Shown: positions 1 to 6,420, counted from the first letter of the stretch. The stretch: 6,946 nucleotides of DNA from SZUA-37 sp964472525 (GCA_964472525.1 CAYYLL010000074.1:1-6946), one strand, 5' to 3'. Notes: generated from the letters alone by a model not told the origin. Program-made: numbers and translations.

Positions 1-6
1 TGGAAA

Positions 7-42
7 CCCCAACGGTTTTGAGCCCGCCGCAAGCGGACGGGG
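7..42. repeat. GC-rich hairpin, probable intergenic repeat
   Basis: A strong inverted repeat lies in otherwise AT-rich sequence. The arm at 23-30 (cccgccgc) pairs with 33-41, with one bulged A at 37 and a CAAG tetraloop at the tip. A further cccc (7-10) and gggg (39-42) give an alternative outer pairing. No T-run follows on either strand, so an intrinsic terminator is not supported. The composition and hairpin shape resemble dispersed palindromic elements of gammaproteobacterial intergenic regions, but copy number cannot be judged from one copy. The rest of 43-138 holds nothing I can support. Confidence 0.4.
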
Positions 43-138
43 AATTTAGATTTAACAACATATAATATGAAAGGATTAATGCCGACACGATACAAACTGA
101 CAAGAAATAACAAACACAGTGGCTAATACAAAAAATAC

Positions 139-1416
139 CTAGAACTTAATTAATGGCGTAGAATAATCAAAATGTAACATTTGCTGTTCATTTAAAGCTT
201 CATATACCACTTGCAAGAAAGGCAAGTTATGATCAACCGCTCGTGCAAATTGATAAATTACCTCAACTGAAATCTTTTTAATTTCTTCTGTATTCATTTC
301 AGGTAAAACTCGGCTATAAATAATAAAACGAATAATCGCAACCCGCACTAGTAGCATCTGAATATAAATAAAGGCACTGGGCATAGTAATAAACCATTCA
401 CGATAAAAACAATTTAATAAATATTTTGTTAAATAATTTTCAACTTGATGGTGGACTTGATTGGAAAACATCTGGTAACGTTTTTGAAATACAACAGAGT
501 AATCAGCCGCATTGTCAACATCCGTTGAGCTGGAAAAACCTAATTGTTTTGCATAATCCTCAAAGACATTCTCTACCATTACCGATAATTTTTCATCGGG
601 AGCCTGTTGTTGTTTTAATTGCAATACTGAATAAATAATAATACATGCAAGGGGTTGTTCATTTTCATACTGACTCATAAAATGAATAACAGATTGCTTA
701 TAATTAGAATCAAATACATGTACGCGATAATTCTCCAGAGCATCTGGATCCAGTGTTACACAATTTTCAAAATAAATGGTTGAGATTGAATGAGAATAAC
801 TTGCCAGAATATACAATCGGGTAAAGTAATCACAATCACCTGATTTGATAATATCGATAAAGGTTTGTTGTACTTTTGAAAAATATTTTTCATAAAGTGG
901 GCTGTTATCATCCATAAATAATGAACGATGCACAGGAATATTTTCTCTGTCAGGTAAAACTGAATTATCCAGACTTAATAATACATGGTTGTCCATATCT
1001 GCTGACAAGCATAAACGAACGACTTCCGGACATGATAAAGCACCACTCATCTCCATAAGTGAATTTTTTTCAGTGATAATCCTTGGGTAAAAAGCACAAA
1101 TATCAGAAAGAATTTCTATACCTTTCTTAATATGCAATGTACATTGTTGTTCGGGATTTAAATATGGACAGTACCCATTTTTATCCATTTGAATATAAGC
1201 ATAGCTTTTATCCGAAGCAATGTTTGATTTATTTAGTAATACAGACTCAGAAAAAAGTTGTTTTTGTATTGGATTATCATCGACCCATTCCTGCATACGT
1301 TTATAATGTACTTTATCAATCCTGACATGCCAGTGTTGACAGCAAGTATCCTCACACTTATCTGCGATACACTTAAACTGTTGCATATAAGGCAAAGAAA
1401 GTAACTCAGACATCAT
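139..1416 (-). CDS. FliB-like lysine N-methylase (Fe-S cluster type)
   Basis: The 425-residue protein has the FliB (flagellin lysine-N-methylase) family signature. An N-terminal cysteine cluster, C16-x4-C21-x3-C25-C26, is followed by a CPYL segment with C83 and C92, C107 just before a YPR motif, and C129 in an SCPE motif. FliB enzymes transfer methyl groups from S-adenosylmethionine to surface lysines of flagellin and carry a [4Fe-4S] cluster, and these cysteines are the expected ligand pool. The remainder is helical and poorly conserved. Length is close to that of known family members. Two consecutive ATGs (1416 and 1413) share an AGGG ribosome-binding site five or eight bases upstream, so the exact start is open by one residue. 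The gene follows the M14 peptidase gene after 21 bases with no terminator, so the two are probably co-transcribed. No flagellar gene is in the window, so flagellin as substrate is unproven. The gene ends in TAG with no clear terminator. Confidence 0.85.
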   Translation of the reverse strand: MMSELLSLPYMQQFKCIADKCEDTCCQHWHVRIDKVHYKRMQEWVDDNPIQKQLFSESVLLNKSNIASDKSYAYIQMDKNGYCPYLNPEQQCTLHIKKGIEILSDICAFYPRIITEKNSLMEMSGALSCPEVVRLCLSADMDNHVLLSLDNSVLPDRENIPVHRSLFMDDNSPLYEKYFSKVQQTFIDIIKSGDCDYFTRLYILASYSHSISTIYFENCVTLDPDALENYRVHVFDSNYKQSVIHFMSQYENEQPLACIIIYSVLQLKQQQAPDEKLSVMVENVFEDYAKQLGFSSSTDVDNAADYSVVFQKRYQMFSNQVHHQVENYLTKYLLNCFYREWFITMPSAFIYIQMLLVRVAIIRFIIYSRVLPEMNTEEIKKISVEVIYQFARAVDHNLPFLQVVYEALNEQQMLHFDYSTPLIKF

Positions 1417-1437
1417 TGTAACCCTGTTATTATTTTT

Positions 1438-2787
1438 TTAGGTGGCTCTTTTGTTACTATTCTTGAGCTTATTGAAACGTACTAAAATCATACCACAATA
1501 TTTCTTACCCTGATAAATTTCTACCCGAAATATTTTTGATTGCTTATCAACAGAATAACGTCTACGTATATTTTTTAACTTAATGGTATGATTACTCTCA
1601 TCTCGCACCCCTTTTCGAGTATAACCAATCACATTAACGCGATAACCGGATATTGGATGAATATTAAAATTTTGTTTTACATCAATCATACTCCCCAAAC
1701 TAATATTTTTGATAGTACCATCGACTGATACTGTAATATCATCCAGAGAATCATCATAGTCAAAATAGGAAGGTTGTATCGATGTTAAATTACGATTGCC
1801 ATAACGAATATTAAAACGATTATTTTTACTCACAACAGCAAGTAATGGATTACCAGAAATATAATCAATATCGGCATCCTTTTTTAAGGGCACATAGTTT
1901 AATCTTTTACGTGCATTGGCAACATCCAGATAAATTTTCTTATTATAAAAAGCAAGCTGCAATTTATCGTACATTGCTTTTTTAATACCGGCTTCGGTTA
2001 ACTCAAATTTACGTTCAAATTTAATCCCTATTTTTTTCATAAAAGCTTCTAATACTAACAAATGGAAATGCGCCCGCTTATGCGTTAAAAAATGCTTACT
2101 CGCCTCTATTCCAAATGCAGGTTTTGCATGATTAATTGCAAAATAAGTTAAGGTTTTTTCCATCTCTTTATCACCTAATGCCGTATGTGTATTTTTTAAA
2201 CGATACTGGTGTAAAAGATTAGGAATAGATGAATTAACCTGAGAAACGACATATTGCCCCAACTCTTCTAAATGGCTAAATTGGCCAACATTAATTTGTT
2301 TATTTCCAATTTTGGCCTGATCGATAATAAGACTTTGTCCCCATCGCTGTGGGTTGTGCATCGCATCAACATTTTTTTCATTATAAAAACCACTACCATC
2401 ATGTAGATTTAAGATAATGTCGATATCCGGTGAAGTGATAATTTGTTTTATTTTTTGAATCGTTTCAAATTCTGGATCGGTTGATTTTAATTTTGAAAAC
2501 TTCCGGTTCATATCGCCATAAACACCGCGAGACCTTTTTATAATACTCTCAAAATTTAGATTAGGAACAATCCAGACCTGACCTGATGTGATCTTATAAT
2601 GCGTCACCAACAATGAAGCGGCCGTAAATCCCCCCGGCTCATCACCCTGAATACCGCCAATAACAAGCAAGGTAGGCCCATTCTTCGCCGGGCCATTTTT
2701 ATGTAAACTAAATTCAAGATCGGGTAATGCAGCATTCCCCGTTGAAGTTATAATATAAAACAAAAAAATGAATAAAGATCTTTCCAT
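1438..2787 (-). CDS. Exported M14-family peptidoglycan DL-carboxypeptidase, Csd4/Pgp1-like
   Basis: The 449-residue protein begins with a signal peptide (MER, hydrophobic 4-16, likely cleavage near A19/A20), so it should act in the periplasm. The catalytic domain shows the M14 zinc site in a rare variant: Q47-x2-E50 in a GGIQGDEPGG segment replaces the usual H-x2-E, and H129 in NLHDGSG is the third ligand. Arginines near 86 and 95 (GDMNR) suit substrate carboxylate binding, and E228 in FGIEASK is the expected general base. The glutamine ligand, the spacing and the length match Helicobacter Csd4 and Campylobacter Pgp1. Those enzymes trim peptidoglycan tripeptides to dipeptides and are needed for helical cell shape. 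The C-terminal 190 residues look beta-rich, like the two accessory domains of Csd4. The ATG has a good GAGGT site (2794-2798). A TATACA at 2815-2810 could be a -10 but lacks a convincing -35. It is first in an apparent operon with the FliB-like gene. Family confidence is high; the precise cleavage specificity is inferred. Confidence 0.86.
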   Translation of the reverse strand: MERSLFIFLFYIITSTGNAALPDLEFSLHKNGPAKNGPTLLVIGGIQGDEPGGFTAASLLVTHYKITSGQVWIVPNLNFESIIKRSRGVYGDMNRKFSKLKSTDPEFETIQKIKQIITSPDIDIILNLHDGSGFYNEKNVDAMHNPQRWGQSLIIDQAKIGNKQINVGQFSHLEELGQYVVSQVNSSIPNLLHQYRLKNTHTALGDKEMEKTLTYFAINHAKPAFGIEASKHFLTHKRAHFHLLVLEAFMKKIGIKFERKFELTEAGIKKAMYDKLQLAFYNKKIYLDVANARKRLNYVPLKKDADIDYISGNPLLAVVSKNNRFNIRYGNRNLTSIQPSYFDYDDSLDDITVSVDGTIKNISLGSMIDVKQNFNIHPISGYRVNVIGYTRKGVRDESNHTIKLKNIRRRYSVDKQSKIFRVEIYQGKKYCGMILVRFNKLKNSNKRAT

Positions 2788-2845
2788 GTAGATACCTCAT
2801 ATCGATAGCTGTATAACTTCATTCACAAAAGCCAAACCTTAATAT

Positions 2846-2877
2846 TTGACAATTTATATATATGTACCAATATATAA
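2846..2877 (+). promoter_or_regulatory. Promoter with TTGACA -35 and overlapping AT-rich dyad
   Basis: A perfect TTGACA lies at 2846-2851. The best -10 is TATATA at 2871-2876, which gives a long 19-base spacer. An inverted repeat with eight-base arms (2854-2861 and 2870-2877) is centred on GTAC (2864-2867) and covers the spacer and -10. Transcription would start near 2883, leaving a leader of about 44 bases. AAGGA at 2918-2922, four bases before the ATG, is the ribosome-binding site. Part of the dyad may be a chance product of AT-rich sequence. Confidence 0.55.
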
Positions 2878-2926
2878 GAACTCACACAAAAAAACACTTT
2901 AATATTGCACTTATTACAAGGATTTT

Positions 2927-4426
2927 ATGGCTAGACTACTCTCAGCGTCGCGTGCAGCATCCATTGTTGGTGTACCACGTGGTATTATCCAAAAACATAT
3001 TCAAAATGGTGAACTCACTAGCTTTGAAGGCAAGATTAAACTTTCACAACTTGTCGAACTTTATCCCGATTCTGATATCGAAAAAGATGAGGTTTTTGAA
3101 AAAATTGAAGAATTTATTGCCAAGGCACTTAAGCGTACTCGCTATGCACAATTTCAAAAACTAATTACGCCCGATACCACAACACTTATCTCGCGCGTTG
3201 GCAACTTAAGCCGGGAATTAGCCGAAACTAAAACTGCACTGTACCACAACGAGCAGTTACTTGATAAATTGCACGATTATCTTTCAGAGAAGTCGAACGA
3301 AAACAATGATGCGGCCACTATATATAAAACCTTAGCAACATGGTTAAACAATACAAATAAAAATTTAATGACTAATATGCCTAAAATTGAACCATTACTA
3401 AAAAAAGATGATTTATTACGTATTATGGCCGCACAAGTTCGTATTATGCCCAGTGGACTGGAATATTTTGTCGAAGGCAAAAACTCTATTCTTGAAGCAG
3501 GGTTAACAACCGGCAGTGCGCTTAATTATGGCTGTAGCAATGGTAATTGTGGCAAGTGCAAAGCCAAACTTATTTCGGGTAAAATCGAAAAAATAAAACC
3601 ACATGAATATGCATTTTCACAGGCAGAAAAAAATCAGCACTATTTTTTAATGTGTTCTAATACTGCGGTTACCGATATTGAAATTGAAGCTGAAATAGCA
3701 GGCAGTGAAAACGACATACCACAGCAGTCACTCTCGACAAAAGTAAAAAAACTTGAACAGATTAACAAATATGTTTCTGTTCTTACTTTAAAAACACAAC
3801 GTACACACCGACTCCGGTTTTTAGCCGGTCAGGAAGTTGAACTCACTCTAAAAGACAAGCTTGTAAAAACATTACCTATTGCAAGCTGTCCTTGTGATGA
3901 GTCTTTTATTCAATTTCACATAAAAAATAATAGTACAGCCTTTAACCATTACATTAACAATGAATTAAAACCAAACGATACCGTAAAGGTTAATGGGCCA
4001 CATGGCCACTTTGTGTTAGATAATGATTCGACTAAACCCATTATTTTTATTGCACAGGATACGGGTTTTGCGCCTGTTAAAAGTTTAATCGAAAATGCAC
4101 TTAGCCTTGAAGCAGCCGAATATATTCATTTTTACTGGATAAACACTCAAACCGAAGAACCATACCTACATAATATTTGTCGTGCATGGAATGATGCTCT
4201 GGATAATTTTAGTTATACCGCCATCAATGTTGCGCATTTATGTCATAATGAAACACCCAATCAGGATGTGTTTTCAGCATGTCTTTCAAGCTTGATAAAA
4301 GATCATGCCGACTTGGCTAACGTTGACATTTACTCAGCTATTCCTGAATCATTAACCAAATTTGCCAATACTTTCTTTATGGCGCAAGGTCTGGATAGCG
4401 AGCAAATTCATTTTTCTTACGATTAA
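2927..4426 (+). CDS. HTH / [2Fe-2S] ferredoxin / degenerate ferredoxin-reductase fusion protein
   Basis: This 499-residue protein has three parts. Residues 1-48 look like a MerR/excisionase-type helix-turn-helix: LLSASRAASIVGVPRGIIQKHI, then GEL and a short wing. Residues 50-160 are charged and helical, with a possible coiled coil around 88-124. Residues 168-258 form a plant-type [2Fe-2S] domain with C203-x4-C208-x2-C211 and C243, all four cluster ligands intact. Residues 265-499 follow the FAD/NAD(P) ferredoxin-reductase fold but have lost key motifs. The flavin-binding RxYS position reads KTLP (314-317) before IAS; the GGTG nucleotide loop reads QDTG (377-380) before FAPVKS; the CGPP near the C-terminus reads SAIP (470-473). 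Related oxidoreductases use the last two modules to pass electrons from NAD(P)H through flavin to the cluster. Here flavin or NAD binding may be weak or lost. A DNA-binding head on an Fe-S body suggests a redox-responsive transcription regulator. The gene stands alone, divergent from the M14 gene and convergent with the next. An unusual electron-transfer enzyme remains possible. Confidence 0.8.
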   Translation: MARLLSASRAASIVGVPRGIIQKHIQNGELTSFEGKIKLSQLVELYPDSDIEKDEVFEKIEEFIAKALKRTRYAQFQKLITPDTTTLISRVGNLSRELAETKTALYHNEQLLDKLHDYLSEKSNENNDAATIYKTLATWLNNTNKNLMTNMPKIEPLLKKDDLLRIMAAQVRIMPSGLEYFVEGKNSILEAGLTTGSALNYGCSNGNCGKCKAKLISGKIEKIKPHEYAFSQAEKNQHYFLMCSNTAVTDIEIEAEIAGSENDIPQQSLSTKVKKLEQINKYVSVLTLKTQRTHRLRFLAGQEVELTLKDKLVKTLPIASCPCDESFIQFHIKNNSTAFNHYINNELKPNDTVKVNGPHGHFVLDNDSTKPIIFIAQDTGFAPVKSLIENALSLEAAEYIHFYWINTQTEEPYLHNICRAWNDALDNFSYTAINVAHLCHNETPNQDVFSACLSSLIKDHADLANVDIYSAIPESLTKFANTFFMAQGLDSEQIHFSYD

Positions 4427-4447
4427 ATTCACCTAGGATTGGAGTAT

Positions 4448-4756
4448 TTATTTCTCGGAATTTTTTTCAGGCTCGTCTGCTAACCAAGTATTCAGTGCAT
4501 TCACAACTTTAGTCGCCTGATCGCGGCTGGAAATATTAAATTTTGATTTATATTGATATTCACCATTACGTTTCTGGTAACGACGAATACTGAATTTGTC
4601 AGGGCCGAACTCATCTGTTTTACGGTCTAAATCTTGATAACGGAAAATAATAGTCGACCAAGCACCCTTTGTTAGAATAACCTTGTCTAATTCTTTTGAA
4701 ACAATTCGACCATCTTCTTCGTAGTTAACAGTAAGTTCATCAACAGTTGTTGCCAT
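4448..4756 (-). CDS. Small conserved protein of unknown function
   Basis: This 102-residue soluble protein has no signal peptide or membrane segment, so it is likely cytoplasmic. It reads as a run of beta strands rich in charged and aromatic residues (GAWSTIIFRYQDLD, then FSIRRYQKRNGEYQYKSKFNI). A C-terminal helix follows (SSRDQATKVVNALNTWL) with a charged tail. I recall similar uncharacterised proteins in other proteobacteria but cannot give a function. The strands-then-helix layout with basic strands loosely recalls PC4/Whirly-type single-strand-binding folds, which is only a structural guess. The ATG is well supported by AGGGGA (4763-4768), six bases upstream. The gene ends 21 bases from the convergent fusion gene with no visible terminator between them. 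It is separated from the PilZ gene by 88 bases containing its own probable promoter, so it is likely expressed on its own or by read-through. Confidence 0.8.
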   Translation of the reverse strand: MATTVDELTVNYEEDGRIVSKELDKVILTKGAWSTIIFRYQDLDRKTDEFGPDKFSIRRYQKRNGEYQYKSKFNISSRDQATKVVNALNTWLADEPEKNSEK

Positions 4757-4787
4757 TACGGATCCCCTGAAATTATAAATAGCCTTT

Positions 4788-4793
4788 ATTATA
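4788..4793 (-). promoter_or_regulatory. Candidate -10 box for the 102-residue protein gene
   Basis: The minus strand reads a perfect TATAAT here, about 31 bases before the start codon, which is a sensible distance for a short leader. No good -35 lies 16-18 bases upstream, so the site is either activator-dependent or fortuitous. A second TATAAT at 4777-4772 is too close to the ribosome-binding site to be useful. Confidence 0.4.
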
Positions 4794-4844
4794 CCGTAAA
4801 ATGCCGATAAATAACTATGCTCTAAACAGGTTACCGAACATTCA

Positions 4845-5324
4845 CTACTTTAAAAAATCCGCAGCGTATTGTGCAATCCATTCTTTTGCGGCTTCATCAT
4901 TACCCAATTCTCGTCCTTCCGTTGCCAAAACCTGATTCCGATAATGCATAATATGGCAAACTTGCTCAACCATACGAACTTTAAATTCACTGTCTTTATC
5001 CGTAAATTCTAATCCTACCAGATAGTTCTTTCCCGACTTCCGACACCAACTTACCGTTGCAGGTGCTTCAAATTCAGGATTAACGCTGCTTATTTTAATC
5101 CGCATGATTCTATTTTGTGTATACGGGATGGCCGACTGAAACATTAAACCACCAAAACTGACATTTTCCATTTTCTCAATTTGTATTTTATTCGCCATAC
5201 CATGCGACAAAGCTAGAGTATTATTTTCAGGGCTCACTTCGATAGGAATGTCCACTGGATGTCTAATATAATGACGCATTATCTTTTCACTTTGTTGGGG
5301 ACTATCCCCGTTAATCCATTGCAT
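4845..5324 (-). CDS. PilZ-domain c-di-GMP-binding protein
   Basis: A single PilZ domain fills most of this 159-residue protein. Counting from the chosen ATG, the first c-di-GMP motif RxxxR is R17-HYI-R21, followed by HPVDIPIEV. The second, [D/N]xSxxG, is N54-V-S56-F-G-G59. Both are intact, so ligand binding is expected. A later segment, PATVSWCRKSGKNYLVGLEF, is the usual closing strand pair. A helical tail of about 50 residues follows and may contact a partner. There is no signal peptide or transmembrane segment, so it is a cytosolic receptor or adaptor whose target (motility, pili, polysaccharide or transcription) cannot be told from neighbours. The frame extends to a GTG at 5336, four codons earlier. 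I prefer the ATG at 5324 because GGTGGA lies seven bases before it, whereas the GTG lacks a convincing site. Three 15-bp repeats lie directly upstream, and a gene for a membrane protein diverges from the same region. Confidence 0.88.
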   Translation of the reverse strand: MQWINGDSPQQSEKIMRHYIRHPVDIPIEVSPENNTLALSHGMANKIQIEKMENVSFGGLMFQSAIPYTQNRIMRIKISSVNPEFEAPATVSWCRKSGKNYLVGLEFTDKDSEFKVRMVEQVCHIMHYRNQVLATEGRELGNDEAAKEWIAQYAADFLK

Positions 5325-5339
5325 GTTATATTCCACCGC

Positions 5340-5384
5340 TTAATACTTAACGCATTAATACTTAGCGCGTTTATACTTAACTGG
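5340..5384. repeat. Three tandem 15-bp direct repeats upstream of the PilZ gene
   Basis: Units at 5340-5354, 5355-5369 and 5370-5384 share the plus-strand core TTWATACTTARC at an exact 15-base period (reverse-complement core GYTAAGTATWAA). The first two copies differ at about 3 of 15 positions; the third diverges more, mainly in its last bases. The array sits between the divergent PilZ and flippase-like genes, beginning 16 bases upstream of the preferred PilZ start. It could be a set of regulator sites or a short tandem duplication. Each unit also contains an AT-rich -10-like hexamer on the minus strand. Confidence 0.65.
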
Positions 5385-5391
5385 AAGCAAA

Positions 5392-5423
5392 AATTGCGCC
5401 AATTAAACCCAATAAATTAGAAT
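5392..5423 (+). promoter_or_regulatory. Candidate promoter of the flippase-like gene
   Basis: TTGCGC (5394-5399) and TAGAAT (5418-5423) are 18 bases apart; the -10 matches consensus at five of six positions and the -35 at three. A short palindrome, AATTG-CGC-CAATT (5392-5404), covers the -35 and could be an operator. Initiation near 5430 would leave only about seven bases before the ATG at 5437. Confidence 0.35.
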
Positions 5424-5436
5424 AATATAAACGCTA

Positions 5437-6420
5437 ATGCCATCCATCTTTCATACCTTGTTTTTAAAAAATAAACGTAACTTATCGATTATTCTTGTGA
5501 TAGTTTGTGTTTTATATATTGGGATGATCCTGTTCGCCAAACCTGAAAATATTTTATCCGCTTTCGCAAAAATGAGTAGCCTTAACTGGCTACTGATTTT
5601 AAATTGTTCTTTTGCTAATTATCTATTACGTTTTATCCGTTGGCACTACTATTTAAGCTATTTAGGGCATAAGCTCCCTTTAAAACTGCACTTTTTATAT
5701 TATATGGCGGGCTTTGCGCTTACCCTCACCCCAGCAAAAATTGGTGAAACGATTCGTTCTACCTACCTTGCACAACATAGCGTTCCCTATACTCACTCAC
5801 TCGCTGCTTTTTTTACTGAACGCTTTTTAGATGTGGTTATCATTGCATTGCTGAGTTTATTTGTTCTCCAGTTTGAATTTGCCGAGTCATCAAAAAACTA
5901 TCATCAATTTATCCTGATCAGCGTACTGGTTGTTGTCAGTTTTATACCGCTATTACGACAAACTTTTGTCACTCAATGTTTTAAATCTGTTTCCCAACAG
6001 GTGCCTTGGCGTGTCCTGCGTACGCTATTGCAACACTTAACACGCCTGTTAACCACGGCAAGAGAACTGTTTGCATATAAGCCTATTTACACTGGCTTAT
6101 TACTTGGCGGGATTGCTTGGATTATTCAGGGGCTTGCATTCTACTTTATCCTCTCAACACTCAATATTAATATCACGCTACAGCAAAGCATTGGCATTTA
6201 TGCCATCAGTTTACTAGCAGGAGCTGCCAGTTTTATTCCCGGAGGCATTGGCACCACCGAAGCGGTGATGACGCTGCTATTAACATTGTCCGGTGCCGAT
6301 ACCGCCACTGCGATCGCCGCAGCCCTTATCAGCCGTTTATCCACGCTCTGGTTTGCAGTGGCGTTAGGCTTTAGTGCGGCACTGGTACTCAGTTTCGAAA
6401 AACAGTTAAGATTAAAATAA
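5437..6420 (+). CDS. Integral membrane protein, MprF-flippase-like (lysylphosphatidylglycerol synthase TM family)
   Basis: This 327-residue polytopic protein belongs to the family related to the N-terminal flippase half of MprF (PF03706 type). Hydrophobic segments lie roughly at 16-34, 50-66, 84-98, 121-147, 157-174, 217-240, 250-267 and 290-318. Family hallmarks are present: TPAKIGE (98-104), ERFLD (128-132), PGGIGTTEA (268-276) and SRLSTLW (299-305). Family members are thought to move lipids or lipid-linked molecules across the inner membrane, or to assist glycolipid export, but most stand-alone members are uncharacterised. There is no aminoacyl-phosphatidylglycerol synthase domain, so it is not a full MprF. 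The ATG at 5437 follows an in-frame stop at 5428-5430 and no Shine-Dalgarno is visible; with the candidate promoter this could be a near-leaderless message. gloA follows after 25 bases and is probably co-transcribed. The second half is much more GC-rich than the rest of the window (36 of 60 bases at 6301-6360). Confidence 0.82.
   Translation: MPSIFHTLFLKNKRNLSIILVIVCVLYIGMILFAKPENILSAFAKMSSLNWLLILNCSFANYLLRFIRWHYYLSYLGHKLPLKLHFLYYMAGFALTLTPAKIGETIRSTYLAQHSVPYTHSLAAFFTERFLDVVIIALLSLFVLQFEFAESSKNYHQFILISVLVVVSFIPLLRQTFVTQCFKSVSQQVPWRVLRTLLQHLTRLLTTARELFAYKPIYTGLLLGGIAWIIQGLAFYFILSTLNINITLQQSIGIYAISLLAGAASFIPGGIGTTEAVMTLLLTLSGADTATAIAAALISRLSTLWFAVALGFSAALVLSFEKQLRLK

Noticed and set aside
67..126. 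A 19-codon open frame preceded by TATAAT, with an internal ATG after AAAGGA
   Set aside because: The TATAAT directly abuts the first start codon, the product is very short and basic, and nothing supports conservation; more likely chance in AT-rich sequence.
1417..1437. A terminator formed by the A/T run between the peptidase and methylase genes
   Set aside because: The minus strand reads A-rich here with no stem, and the gap also carries the methylase ribosome-binding site; co-transcription fits better.
2862..3164. A 100-codon frame overlapping the start of the HTH/Fe-S gene
   Set aside because: It lacks its own ribosome-binding site and is a shadow of the well-supported HTH frame, whose domains are recognisable.
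4427..4447. A bidirectional terminator between the convergent genes
   Set aside because: Only CCTAGG is palindromic; there is no stable stem or T-run, so termination must rely on other means or the transcripts overlap.
5340..5384. A short CRISPR-like array
   Set aside because: The three units are contiguous with no spacers, only 15 bases long and imperfect, and no cas gene is present.
5437..6420. Full MprF lysylphosphatidylglycerol synthase
   Set aside because: Only the membrane flippase-like part is present; the soluble aminoacyl-transferase domain of MprF is absent and the next gene is gloA.
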